Below are positions 41,465-49,864 of a stretch of DNA of 64,000 bases, piece after piece. A program made the translations under genes and the position numbers. This DNA comes from CAXBMB01 sp963976695. Lineage in GTDB: Bacteria > Pseudomonadota > Alphaproteobacteria > Kiloniellales > DSM-21159. How positions within the stretch are numbered: the first letter of the stretch is position 1; every line of letters starts with the position of its first letter. The notes under the pieces are model-generated. The model had not been told where the DNA came from. It did no database searches and saw nothing but the letters and a program-made list of their open reading frames with translations. The stretch spans positions 1 through 64,000 of the forward strand of contig CAXBMB010000011.1 of NCBI GenBank assembly GCA_963976695.1, given 5' to 3'.

Positions 41465-42292
41465 CTAAGCCGCGGCGCTTTTGGGGCTCAGGCCATAGAG
41501 GCCCCGTTCGCCTTGGATCATCGAAAATTTACTGGTCACGCCCAGCACGGTTTCAGCCCCGCCGAGGTAGAGATTGCCGTCTTCGCGCATCTGGTTGGCA
41601 ACCGCTTCAAGGACTTTCGTCTTGGTCGGCTGATCGAAGTAGATCAACACGTTGCGCAGGAACACCACATCAAAGGTGCCCATGCCCGCCGGGCTTTCCA
41701 GCAAATTGAACACCCGGTAGTTGACCATGGACTTGATCTCGTCAGAAATGATCCACCGGTCGCCTTCCTGCTTAAAGTATTTCATCAACAGAGTGATCGG
41801 CAGGCCGCGCTGCACCTCAAACTGGGTGTAAACGCCGCTCTTGGCCTTATCCAGGATATCGGTGGACAGGTCGGTGGCGACGATCTCGATCCGCCAGCCG
41901 GCAAGCTTGGCCGCCTGTTCCTTCAGGATCATCGCCAGCGAATAGGGTTCCTGCCCGCTGGAGCAGGCCGCCGACCAGATTCGGATGTGCTTCGACGCCG
42001 AGCGAGCTTGCAGCAGTTGCGGCAACACCTTGTCGCGAAACTGATCGAAAGGCTTCATGTCGCGAAAGAAGAAGGATTCGTTGGTGGTCATGGCCTCGAC
42101 CACATCCTTGATCATCGCTTCCTTGCGCTGTAACCGCAGGGCGGAGATCAAATCCTCCAGATTCTGCTTTTCATACTTGCGCGCCACCGGGTTTAAGCGG
42201 CTTTCCAGCAGATAGGCTTTATCGGGACCAAGCACCAGGCCGGAGCGCGCCCTGAGCAGATCAGCGATGTATTGAAAGTCGCCAGTATTCAT
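41465..42292 (-). CDS. cheR: Chemotaxis methyltransferase CheR
   Basis: CheR methylates glutamates of chemoreceptors with S-adenosylmethionine. The 275-residue protein has the N-terminal helical domain and the SAM-binding core (RIWSAACSSGQEPYSLAMIL, then IEIVATDLSTDILDKAKSGV and FDVVFLRNVLIYFD). Its start overlaps the cheB stop (ATGA). It is last in the operon. Confidence 0.96.
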   Translation of the reverse strand: MNTGDFQYIADLLRARSGLVLGPDKAYLLESRLNPVARKYEKQNLEDLISALRLQRKEAMIKDVVEAMTTNESFFFRDMKPFDQFRDKVLPQLLQARSASKHIRIWSAACSSGQEPYSLAMILKEQAAKLAGWRIEIVATDLSTDILDKAKSGVYTQFEVQRGLPITLLMKYFKQEGDRWIISDEIKSMVNYRVFNLLESPAGMGTFDVVFLRNVLIYFDQPTKTKVLEAVANQMREDGNLYLGGAETVLGVTSKFSMIQGERGLYGLSPKSAAA

Positions 42293-43398
42293 GCTGCGGA
42301 CCTCATAAACATCTTGCTAATTTGAGGAGCGATTTCCTCCAGCGGCAGAACGGAAGAGCAAACGCCATTGCCGGCCACCGCGCCGGGCATTCCCCAGACC
42401 ACCGAGGTGGCCTCATCCTGGGCGATGACCGTGCCGCCGGCGGCGACCACGTCCTGGCTGCCCTTCAGCCCATCCGAACCCATGCCGGTCAGGATCACCG
42501 TCAAGAGCCGGCTGCCATAGGCCTTGGCCAAGCTGCGCAACATCGGATCCACGGCTGGACGACAAAAGCTTTCCGGCGGCGTTTGCCGCAGCCGCGTCAC
42601 CTTTTTGCCGTCACTATCCTCAACTATCATGTGGTAGTCGCCCGGGGCGACATAGATCCGTCCGGGCTGGACAGGCTCGCCGTCCTTTGCCTCGGCGCAG
42701 GGCACGCCGGAAATCCGCGTCAAGTGCTCGGCCAGCAGTGTGGTGAAGGTGGCCGGCATGTGCTGGGTGATGAAAATCGGCACGCGAAGCGAGTCTTTCA
42801 GTTCACCCAACACCTTGAACAGCGCCTGCGGTCCACCGGTTGAGCTTCCGATCGCCAGCACCTGGGGCGGAAAACGGCTCGGCGCCCGCAGGGTGATTTT
42901 CGGCTTGACCACGCCAAAGGACGACGTGATCGGGCTGTGTTGCCTGTCGACGCGGGCCGTGGCCACCCGGCCACCGCGCTTTTTCTGCGCCAGCGCCTTG
43001 ACCTTGGTGACCAGTTCACGACGAAAGGAGTCGGCGCCGGTCAACTCGCTTCGCGAGGTCGGTTTGGGGATATAGTCCGCCGCCCCCATGCCGATCGCGC
43101 GCATCGAAATATCCGCGTTCTTGCGGGTCAGGGTCGAGGCCATGATGACCTGGATGCCGGGCTTGGCCCGCAGAAGCAAAGGCAGCGCCGTCAAGCCGTC
43201 CATCACCGGCATTTCAATGTCCAGAACAACAACCTCCACGTCCTGCCGCGCCAAAGACCTCAAGGCGATCTCGCCATTGGACGCCGAGGCGACCACGGTA
43301 ATCGTCGGGTCCTCCTCCAGCGCACGGGTTAACAGCCCGCGAATGACAGCGGAGTCATCGACGACCATGACTTTATATGGCCCGCTCGCAAGGGTCAT
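42289..43398 (-). CDS. cheB: Chemotaxis response regulator methylesterase CheB
   Basis: CheB removes receptor methyl groups when phosphorylated by CheA. The 369-residue protein has a receiver (VVDDS; phosphoacceptor D60 in VVLDIEMPVMDG) and the methylesterase domain. Its catalytic serine is in AIGSSTGGPQAL, the histidine in FITQHMPATFT and the aspartate in LTGMGSDGLKG. It overlaps cheR by 4 bases and lies 36 bases after cheY. Confidence 0.97.
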   Translation of the reverse strand: MTLASGPYKVMVVDDSAVIRGLLTRALEEDPTITVVASASNGEIALRSLARQDVEVVVLDIEMPVMDGLTALPLLLRAKPGIQVIMASTLTRKNADISMRAIGMGAADYIPKPTSRSELTGADSFRRELVTKVKALAQKKRGGRVATARVDRQHSPITSSFGVVKPKITLRAPSRFPPQVLAIGSSTGGPQALFKVLGELKDSLRVPIFITQHMPATFTTLLAEHLTRISGVPCAEAKDGEPVQPGRIYVAPGDYHMIVEDSDGKKVTRLRQTPPESFCRPAVDPMLRSLAKAYGSRLLTVILTGMGSDGLKGSQDVVAAGGTVIAQDEATSVVWGMPGAVAGNGVCSSVLPLEEIAPQISKMFMRSAA

Positions 43399-43434
43399 AA
43401 GGCGCTATCCTTTGTATAGCCAGTAATGAGGCGC

Positions 43435-43800
43435 CTAAAGCAGGCCAACCTGTGAAAACTTCGACTGCAGAATTTCACTATCGAAGGGCTTCATAATGTA
43501 TTCGTTCGCCCCTGCGGTAATGGCTTCCTGGATGTGCTTCATGTCATTTTCCGTGGTACAAAAAACCACGATCGGCTGGACCACGTTCTGCAGCGCGCGA
43601 AGTTCATGAAGAAAATCGATGCCGCTCTTTACCGGCATGTTCCAATCCAACAACACAGCATCGGGCATTTGCCGACGGCAGGCTTCAATCGCCACCTGAC
43701 CGTCTTCAGCCTCTTCGGTCTCGAAATTTAATTCTTGGAGAATCTTCCGGGCGACCATGCGTACCACGCGTGAATCGTCGACAATGAGACAGCGCTTCAT
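43435..43800 (-). CDS. cheY: CheY-like single-domain response regulator
   Basis: The 121-residue receiver has D8-D9, the phosphoacceptor D52 (LLDWNMPVKSGIDFL), the threonine in VVFCTTENDM and the lysine in YIMKPFD. The true start is the ATG at 43800 with AAGGAAA upstream; the frame extends 29 codons further without a better start. Position between cheW and cheB indicates the motor-binding or CheA phosphate-sink CheY of this pathway. Confidence 0.93.
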   Translation of the reverse strand: MKRCLIVDDSRVVRMVARKILQELNFETEEAEDGQVAIEACRRQMPDAVLLDWNMPVKSGIDFLHELRALQNVVQPIVVFCTTENDMKHIQEAITAGANEYIMKPFDSEILQSKFSQVGLL

Positions 43801-43840
43801 CAAAATTTCCTTGCTTGCAAGAAACCGAACGACAGAGAAA

Positions 43841-44323
43841 TCAAGCGGCCTTGATCGTTCCGTAATCCAGCAGGCGATCCACATCAAGAACCACGAGCAA
43901 ACCTTCTTTCAGACGGTAAATGCCTTCGGAATACTCGCGGACCCGCGGATTCATTGTGGGTGGGTTGCGTTCATAATCGTTGGTCGAAAGCGGCAAGACC
44001 TCGCCAACGGTGTCAACGATCAGACTATAAAGCTCGCCTTCATGCTCGACAACAATCGACATGCCCTCGTCTTCGCCATCGCGCTCCGGCAGATTGAGAC
44101 GGCGGCGGACATCGATGGCGGTGACGATCCGTCCGCGCAGGTTCAAGGAACCGGCGATCTCTGGCGGCGCCAAAGGGATGCGCGTGGTGTTGCAGTGGCT
44201 CAGGATGTCCTGCACCTTCAGCACAAAAATGCCAAACAGCTGGTTGGCGATCTCAAAGGTGACGAAATCCTTGGAGGCGCTATAGCCCTTGGTCGACTTC
44301 GATCGATTTCGGTCGTCACTCAT
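43841..44323 (-). CDS. cheW: Chemotaxis coupling protein CheW
   Basis: CheW links receptors to CheA. The 160-residue protein consists of one CheW domain (FVTFEIANQLFGIFVLKVQD, then IPLAPPEIAGSLNLRGRIVT and YSLIVDTVGEVLPLS) with a basic N-terminal extension of about 18 residues. It overlaps the cheA stop by 4 bases (ATGA). Confidence 0.96.
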   Translation of the reverse strand: MSDDRNRSKSTKGYSASKDFVTFEIANQLFGIFVLKVQDILSHCNTTRIPLAPPEIAGSLNLRGRIVTAIDVRRRLNLPERDGEDEGMSIVVEHEGELYSLIVDTVGEVLPLSTNDYERNPPTMNPRVREYSEGIYRLKEGLLVVLDVDRLLDYGTIKAA

Positions 44324-47112
44324 GCCGCACCTCGCATATCGGTCAATGTGTCGTGGAGAGAGTTCAACAGGGCATTGCGATCAAACTTTGCCACATAGTC
44401 GGTAAAGCCGACCTCGCGGCCGCGCGCAATGTCTGTCGGCGTGGCATGGGACGACAGGGCGACCAGCGGCGTCTGCGACCAACGATTGCGCGCCACCTCC
44501 TCGGCGAAGGCATAGCCGTCCATCCCCGGCATCTCGATATCGGAAATGATCACGTCATAATCTTCACCAGCTTCGCAGCGGATCAGGGCGGCTTCCGCGC
44601 CGTCAACCGAGGTGACGTTGTATCCCGCCGCTGACAGCAGCGGCCCCAACAGGTTGCGGAAGAAAGGGCTGTCGTCGATGAGCAGGACCCTCTTTCCCTT
44701 GCCGTTGCCCTCGGCGGCGCTGATTTCAGAGTCGAACCAGTCCGGGAAAGCGCGGGTTAGATAGTAGCCGGTATCGATGATATCGGTGGCTTTGCCGCCA
44801 ATCACCGCCGAACCGATGAAACCATCGCGGTTGCCGGCCAGTTCGATATCCAAGCGGTCTTCGACAATATCGACGATTTCATCAACCACCAGCCCCATAT
44901 GACGATCCCGGTCGGCGAACACCACCACCTGCTGCCGTCCCTCACCGTCGGCTTTTACGTCGTCGGACATGCCGATCAAGGGCATCAACTGGCCGCGGTA
45001 CTGCACCACCGCCTGGCCACTGGAGTATTCGACCGACTCCAACTCGACCTCTTCCAACCGGGCCACCAGCGCCAGGGGGACCGCCTTGGGCGACTTGTCG
45101 CCGGAGTGGAACACCAGCATCGCCACCTGCTCTTCGCCGTAGATCGCTTTCTGGTCTGGATCGTCGTCGACCACTCCTTCGGAAACGGCAATCTCGCCGG
45201 TCTCCGATGCGATACCATTGGGATCCAGGATCATCACAACCGAGCCGTCGCCAAGAATGGTATTGCCGGAGAAAAGCGAAATATTGCGGAGGATCGGCGC
45301 CACCGGCTTAACCACGATTTCCTCGGTGTCAAAGACCCGGTCGACAATGATTCCGAAGGAATAGGTGCCAACCTGCGCCACCACAATGAAGTGTTCCGTG
45401 CCGATCACCCCGCCCGAGGTATCGAGCTTCAGCAGATCGCGCAGATGGATCAGCGGCAAAAGCCGGTTGCGCAGGCGCAACACCGGCGTTTCATTGATCC
45501 GCTCGATGGTATGTTCGGAGTTGGCCGAGGCGCGCACCAGCTCGACAACCGACAACTGCGGGATGGCGAACCGTTCCTCGCAGCACTCAACAATCAGCGC
45601 CGACACAATCGCCAGGGTCAGCGGGATCTTGATCATAAAGGTGCTGCCCACACCCTTTTGCGAACTGAGTTCGATGGTGCCGCCAATCTTTTCAATGTTG
45701 GTGCGCACCACATCCATGCCCACGCCACGACCGGACACCGCCGTGACCTGTTCGGCGGTGGAGAAGCCGGCCTTGAAAATAAACTGCTGGATCTGCTGTT
45801 CCGACAAGGACTCCAGCTCATTTTCCGTGGCCAGGCCATTGGCGATGGCCTTGGCCTTGATCTTCGTCACGTCCAGACCCCGTCCGTCATCACGAATTTC
45901 GATGATGATATGGCCGCCTTCATGGAAGGCGTTGAGTTGAACCGTGCCCACCTCATTCTTGCCCTGCGCCCGGCGTTCCTCCGGCATTTCCAGCCCGTGG
46001 TCGGCCGAATTGCGCACCATGTGGGTAAGAGGATCCTTGATCAATTCAAGAACCTGGCGGTCCAGCTCAGTTTCCGCGCCCTTCATCGCCAGTTCGATCT
46101 TCTTGCCCAACTCAAGGGAAAGATCGCGAATGATGCGCGGCAACTTCGCCCAGGCATTGCCGATCGGCTGCATGCGAGTCTTCATCACGCCTTCTTGCAG
46201 CTCGGAGACCACATGATTGAGCCGCTGCAGCGGCGCGGCGAAGTCGCTTTCCTGATGGCTGCGCAGGATTTGCAGCAGTTGATTGCGGGTCAGCACCAAC
46301 TCGGAAACCATCGTCATCAGGTTTTCAAGCAGTTCAACATTCACCCGGATCGATTGGTTGGCGACCGACGACTGTCGCGACCGCGCGTCCTCGCCGGGGC
46401 TTTCGGCGGGTTTTTCCGTCTTGGTCGTTGCCAGCGCCGCCGCCGGCTTGGGCGCTGGCGCGACTTCCTCCTGCTCGAAATTCGACTCGTCGACCGCCGC
46501 CATCGCCGCTTCCGCCGGCGTCATCGCTTCGTGCAACTCGTTTTCCATGGCGGCCGTCATGTCCAGTTCCGTCGCTTCGTCCGGTTCGGCATCCGCGCTG
46601 GGCTTTTCCGTCATGCCGCCGGGAACCAACGTCAGGTCCGCGCCGCCGGACGGCGGTGAATCGAACAGCATAGCCTCCATAGCCGCGGCCATGTCGGTTT
46701 CCGCTTCGGACTCCGCCGCATCGCTGGGCTCGAGATTGCCGTTCGCAACCACATTGAGGCGTCGGATCAGATCGACGTCATCGCCCTCGGGTTCTTTTTC
46801 CGTTTGCTCGAGAACCGAGAGGATCTCGCGAATACAGTCCAGGCACTCGAGAATGATCGACACCGTTTCGGCAGTGATAATCAGGTCGCCGTCGCGCACC
46901 TTGCCAAGAATGTTTTCACCCGCGTGGGCCACGGATTCCAAACGCGGCAATCCAAGAAACCCGCAGGTCCCCTTGATGGTATGCATCAACCGAAAGATAT
47001 TGGAGAGCAAATCCGGATCATTCGGGTTTTTCTCCAGCTTGACCAGTTCGAGATCAAGCGTACCCAAACCTTCATTGGTTTCGGTGAGAAACTCGTTTAG
47101 CAAATCATCCAT
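44320..47112 (-). CDS. cheA: Hybrid chemotaxis kinase CheA with two CheW domains and a receiver
   Basis: CheA autophosphorylates and passes phosphate to CheY and CheB. In this 930-residue protein the order is: HPt domain with H44 (FRLMHTIKGTCGFLG), an acidic linker (about 140-250), the dimerisation helices (VELLENLMTMVSELVLTRNQ), and the ATPase with MVRNSADHGLE, IRDDGRGLD and GRGVGMD. A first CheW domain (about 515-650), a second CheW domain (about 665-790) and a C-terminal receiver with the aspartate near residue 858 (VIISDIEMPGMDG) follow. The added receiver and second CheW domain are typical of some alphaproteobacterial CheA hybrids. It is first in the operon, with a CtrA-like box about 85 bases upstream. 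Confidence 0.96.
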   Translation of the reverse strand: MDDLLNEFLTETNEGLGTLDLELVKLEKNPNDPDLLSNIFRLMHTIKGTCGFLGLPRLESVAHAGENILGKVRDGDLIITAETVSIILECLDCIREILSVLEQTEKEPEGDDVDLIRRLNVVANGNLEPSDAAESEAETDMAAAMEAMLFDSPPSGGADLTLVPGGMTEKPSADAEPDEATELDMTAAMENELHEAMTPAEAAMAAVDESNFEQEEVAPAPKPAAALATTKTEKPAESPGEDARSRQSSVANQSIRVNVELLENLMTMVSELVLTRNQLLQILRSHQESDFAAPLQRLNHVVSELQEGVMKTRMQPIGNAWAKLPRIIRDLSLELGKKIELAMKGAETELDRQVLELIKDPLTHMVRNSADHGLEMPEERRAQGKNEVGTVQLNAFHEGGHIIIEIRDDGRGLDVTKIKAKAIANGLATENELESLSEQQIQQFIFKAGFSTAEQVTAVSGRGVGMDVVRTNIEKIGGTIELSSQKGVGSTFMIKIPLTLAIVSALIVECCEERFAIPQLSVVELVRASANSEHTIERINETPVLRLRNRLLPLIHLRDLLKLDTSGGVIGTEHFIVVAQVGTYSFGIIVDRVFDTEEIVVKPVAPILRNISLFSGNTILGDGSVVMILDPNGIASETGEIAVSEGVVDDDPDQKAIYGEEQVAMLVFHSGDKSPKAVPLALVARLEEVELESVEYSSGQAVVQYRGQLMPLIGMSDDVKADGEGRQQVVVFADRDRHMGLVVDEIVDIVEDRLDIELAGNRDGFIGSAVIGGKATDIIDTGYYLTRAFPDWFDSEISAAEGNGKGKRVLLIDDSPFFRNLLGPLLSAAGYNVTSVDGAEAALIRCEAGEDYDVIISDIEMPGMDGYAFAEEVARNRWSQTPLVALSSHATPTDIARGREVGFTDYVAKFDRNALLNSLHDTLTDMRGAA

Positions 47113-47194
47113 GTCGAGGTCCTGACTGTTCCAGCCCTTGCGGTCAAGGGAGCGACAGGTGCCGCCTGTTCACCTTGAATTTCGCAAAAAAAGA

Positions 47195-47209
47195 TTAACC
47201 ACGGGTAAA
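47195..47209. promoter_or_regulatory. CtrA-like box before cheA
   Basis: Read on the minus strand it is TTTA-N7-TTAA, one mismatch from the CtrA consensus, at about 83 bases upstream of cheA. Confidence 0.45.
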
Positions 47210-47330
47210 ATTGCAGCGGTTCGGATTTTTCTAGTTTTGTCGCCGTAACATATTGATAAACATATCGAGTTTTGGTTTTACCGTCTGCTCACCTATGAAT
47301 GCAAGCACCCAAGAGACCCGGGTGCATTAA

Positions 47331-47348
47331 GGATAACTGCAGTTATCC
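47331..47348. promoter_or_regulatory. Perfect 18-base palindrome, candidate operator
   Basis: GGATAACTGCAGTTATCC is its own reverse complement. It lies 304 bases before the iron permease gene and 219 before cheA. No regulator can be assigned. Confidence 0.4.
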
Positions 47349-47398
47349 CACGGAAAAAGCCAACCGACAGCTCCCGCCAACCGTTGTTTTATTCGCGA

Positions 47399-47420
47399 CC
47401 TTGCAAAAATTACTGCAAGG
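47399..47420. promoter_or_regulatory. TTGCA inverted repeat upstream of the iron permease gene, candidate operator
   Basis: CCTTGCA and TGCAAGG are exact complements separated by 8 bases. TTGCA/TGCAA half-sites also make up the inverted repeat at 51064-51084 near the iron-binding-protein gene, so both may bind the same Fur-type iron regulator. This link is inferred. Confidence 0.35.
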
Positions 47421-47651
47421 CCACGAAGGCGGGCAAAAGAATATCCACCCTGCGGAACCGCGCCGCTCAAGCCTGAGTCCGGCGGCGGTCCGGCGGCGGT
47501 CCGACGGCGCGGCCGCCCCGATCATCGGGCTGTCGCCGCGCCTGATCCGGCCTTTGGGGGCCCGGAAAACCAAAAGCGACTTGCATTACCTGAGATTTAT
47601 TCGCACCTTCCTGGCCACAGCAAACCACGGCACGATCCAAAGGGCGCCCGC

Positions 47652-49388
47652 ATGACGGTGACACCATCGACCATCCCCTCTGCCACCCCGCCCCTGCAAA
47701 CGCCGGTCCCGGGGGAAGAAAGGCGCCTGTCGAAAGGCGCCTACCTGAGCGATCTGGGGAATTGGCTGGCCGGATCCGCGGTGATCGTCGCGCTGCTTTT
47801 TTCCATTCCCGTTGTCACCATTATCGCCTTTGTCCTGGTGCCCGCCTCACCGATTTGGGCGCACTTGGTCGCCACGGTGCTGCCGAACTACTTGATCAAC
47901 ACCCTGTTGATGGTTTTGCTGGTCGGCGGTGGCGTTCTGCTGCTGGGCGTGCCCACCGCCTGGTTGCTGACCCTCTATCGGTTTCCCGGTCAACGCCTGT
48001 TCGAATGGCTGCTGATCCTGCCCTTGGCCATGCCGGCCTATGTGATCGCCTACGCCTACACCGATTTTCTTCAGTTTACCGGTCCACCGCAAACCCTGCT
48101 GCGTGAACTGACCGGCTGGAGCGCGCGCGAGTACTGGTTTCCCAATATTTTCACGGTTGGCGGCGCCGCTACCATGTTGACCCTGGTGCTCTATCCTTAC
48201 GTCTATCTGCTGGCGCGCAGCGCCTTCCTGGAGCAGTCGGTTTGCGCCCTGGAGGTCAGCCGGACTTTGGGCTGCACCCCCTTTCAGTCATTTTACCGAG
48301 TTGCGCTTCCCCTGGCCCGGCCGGCGATCATCGGCGGCATGATTCTGGCGCTGATGGAAACCCTGGCCGATTTCGGAACGGTGAGCTACTTCGGCATCCA
48401 AACCTTTACCACCGGGATCTACCGGGCCTGGTTTTCCATGGGCGACCCGGTCGCCGCGGCCCAACTCTCCTCCGCCTTGCTCGGACTGGTGGCGCTGATC
48501 ATCCTGCTGGAGCGACTCAATCGCGGGTCCAAGCAGTACCATCACGCCACCAACCGCTATCAGGAGCTGCCCGGCTATCCCCTCACCGGCCTGCGCGCGC
48601 TGGGCGCCATTCTGCTCTGCGCCCTGCCGGTGCTGCTCGGCTTCCTGCTGCCCGCTGGAATCTTGCTTTCGCTGGCGTTCGAAGACGGCGACGCCCAGTT
48701 CGGACGGCGCTATTTCACCCTGATCGGCAACAGCTTCACCCTGGCCGCGCTGACCGCTTTCTTCGCCGTGCTTCTAGCGGTTTTGGTAGCCTATGCGGTG
48801 CGCTTGAAACCCAGTCTGCTGGTCCGCCTCGCCACCCGCGTCGCCAGCCTTGGCTATGCCGTGCCGGGATCGATCATCGCCATCGGCGTGCTGCTTCCGT
48901 TCGCGTGGTTTGACAACCAACTGGATCGCTGGATGACCGCGCAGTTCGGCCTGTCCACGGGCCTGCTGCTCACCGGGACGGTGGCCGCGCTGATTTTTGC
49001 CTATCTGGTTCGCTTCCTGGCGGTCGCCCTGCAGTCGATCGAATCGGGCCTGGGAAAAATCCGCCCCTCGATGGACGAAGCCGCGCGCAGCCTGGGGCGT
49101 GGCCCCTTCGCCACGCTGCGCACCATTCACGGGCCGCTGATGCGCGGTTCCCTGCTCACCGCCGCCTTGATGGTGTTTGTCGACGTGATGAAGGAACTGC
49201 CCGCCACCTTGCTGATCCGGCCGTTCAATTTCGACACCCTGGCCGTCCAGGCCCATAACCTGGCGGCGGATGAGCGGCTCAGCGAAGCCGCCACTCCGGC
49301 CTTGGCCATCGTGGTGGTCGGGTTGTTTCCGGTCATCCTGCTGTCGCGCGCCATCGCACGCTCGCGCGCCGGCAGTCAATCCAGCTGA
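47652..49388 (+). CDS. fbpB: Ferric iron ABC transporter permease (FbpB/SfuB type)
   Basis: The 578-residue inner-membrane protein is a fused double permease with about 12 membrane segments and two EAA loops: SRTLGCTPFQSFYRVALPLA near 200 and DEAARSLGRGPFATLRTIHG near 475. This is the pattern of Fe(III) permeases FbpB/SfuB. It moves iron delivered by the binding protein, encoded on the other strand at 49865. No ATPase gene (fbpC) is in the window. Thiamine and putrescine permeases share the fold but are usually not this fused form next to an FbpA gene. Confidence 0.9.
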   Translation: MTVTPSTIPSATPPLQTPVPGEERRLSKGAYLSDLGNWLAGSAVIVALLFSIPVVTIIAFVLVPASPIWAHLVATVLPNYLINTLLMVLLVGGGVLLLGVPTAWLLTLYRFPGQRLFEWLLILPLAMPAYVIAYAYTDFLQFTGPPQTLLRELTGWSAREYWFPNIFTVGGAATMLTLVLYPYVYLLARSAFLEQSVCALEVSRTLGCTPFQSFYRVALPLARPAIIGGMILALMETLADFGTVSYFGIQTFTTGIYRAWFSMGDPVAAAQLSSALLGLVALIILLERLNRGSKQYHHATNRYQELPGYPLTGLRALGAILLCALPVLLGFLLPAGILLSLAFEDGDAQFGRRYFTLIGNSFTLAALTAFFAVLLAVLVAYAVRLKPSLLVRLATRVASLGYAVPGSIIAIGVLLPFAWFDNQLDRWMTAQFGLSTGLLLTGTVAALIFAYLVRFLAVALQSIESGLGKIRPSMDEAARSLGRGPFATLRTIHGPLMRGSLLTAALMVFVDVMKELPATLLIRPFNFDTLAVQAHNLAADERLSEAATPALAIVVVGLFPVILLSRAIARSRAGSQSS

Positions 49389-49479
49389 CAGGACGCCAGG
49401 TGGGGGCGCATCGGCGCGGCCGGACCCGACGCCAGGCCGCCATCTTGGCCGGACCGCTGCCGGGCGGGACCACCCGGGA

Positions 49480-49650
49480 TCAGTCTCCGGTGGTCAGGAT
49501 CGAGCGCTCGGCAACGGACCAGCTATCCTGCGGAAACCTTCGGCTGAGACGCCGAGTGAATTCAACGATCTTGGAAACGTCCACCTCTATGAACTTGTAG
49601 GGATGGCCGTCTCGGCGAATCAGGTATTCGCGGCGGTTTTGCTTTTCCAT
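49480..49650 (-). CDS. Small conserved-looking protein, unknown function
   Basis: The 56-residue product (starting MEKQNRREYLIRRDGHPYKF) is charged, without a membrane segment or signal peptide. A strong ribosome binding site (AGGAAGGA) stands before the ATG at 49650, which is why I keep it and reject the longer frame to 49701. It lies between the permease gene (convergent, 91 bases away) and fbpA (same strand, upstream, behind a terminator), so it probably has its own promoter. I do not recognise the family. Confidence 0.6.
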   Translation of the reverse strand: MEKQNRREYLIRRDGHPYKFIEVDVSKIVEFTRRLSRRFPQDSWSVAERSILTTGD

Positions 49651-49803
49651 TGGGCAATTCCTTCCTAACTGAAGAGGACCGTGCCCTTTTCGAAGCATCA
49701 AACGTGCCAGCCGGGAGTTGGGTCGCGTTACCCGCGAGCGTCGGGCGCTGCTTTACACGCGCGCCGCGGCTTGCGGCCGGACCATCGCCCGGCCGCAACA
49801 AAA

Positions 49804-49835
49804 ACCTCCCCCGGCTCGACCAAGCCGGGGGAGGT
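49804..49835 (-). terminator. Rho-independent terminator after fbpA
   Basis: A 13-bp perfect stem (49804-49816 with 49823-49835, ACCTCCCCCGGCT and its complement) and a 6-base loop is followed on the minus strand by five T residues. Confidence 0.92.
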
Positions 49836-49864
49836 GTTATCGCTCGGATCGCGACGGGGGTGGA

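Larger units (their letters stand above)
47113..47651. other. Divergent region between cheA and the iron permease gene
   Basis: This 539-base gap holds a CtrA-like box for cheA (47195-47209), an AT-rich stretch (47220-47290), a GCACCC/GGGTGC hairpin (47305-47310 with 47320-47325), an 18-base perfect palindrome (47331-47348) and a CCTTGCA/TGCAAGG inverted repeat (47399-47405 with 47414-47420). The 118-codon frame across it has no support. Confidence 0.55.

Noticed and set aside
44899..46659. 586-codon open frame opposite cheA
   Set aside because: Antisense shadow; the translation is H/R/Q-rich without domains.
47299..47655. 118-codon plus-strand frame before the iron permease gene
   Set aside because: Crosses palindromes and the promoter region, low-complexity basic translation, no ribosome binding site.
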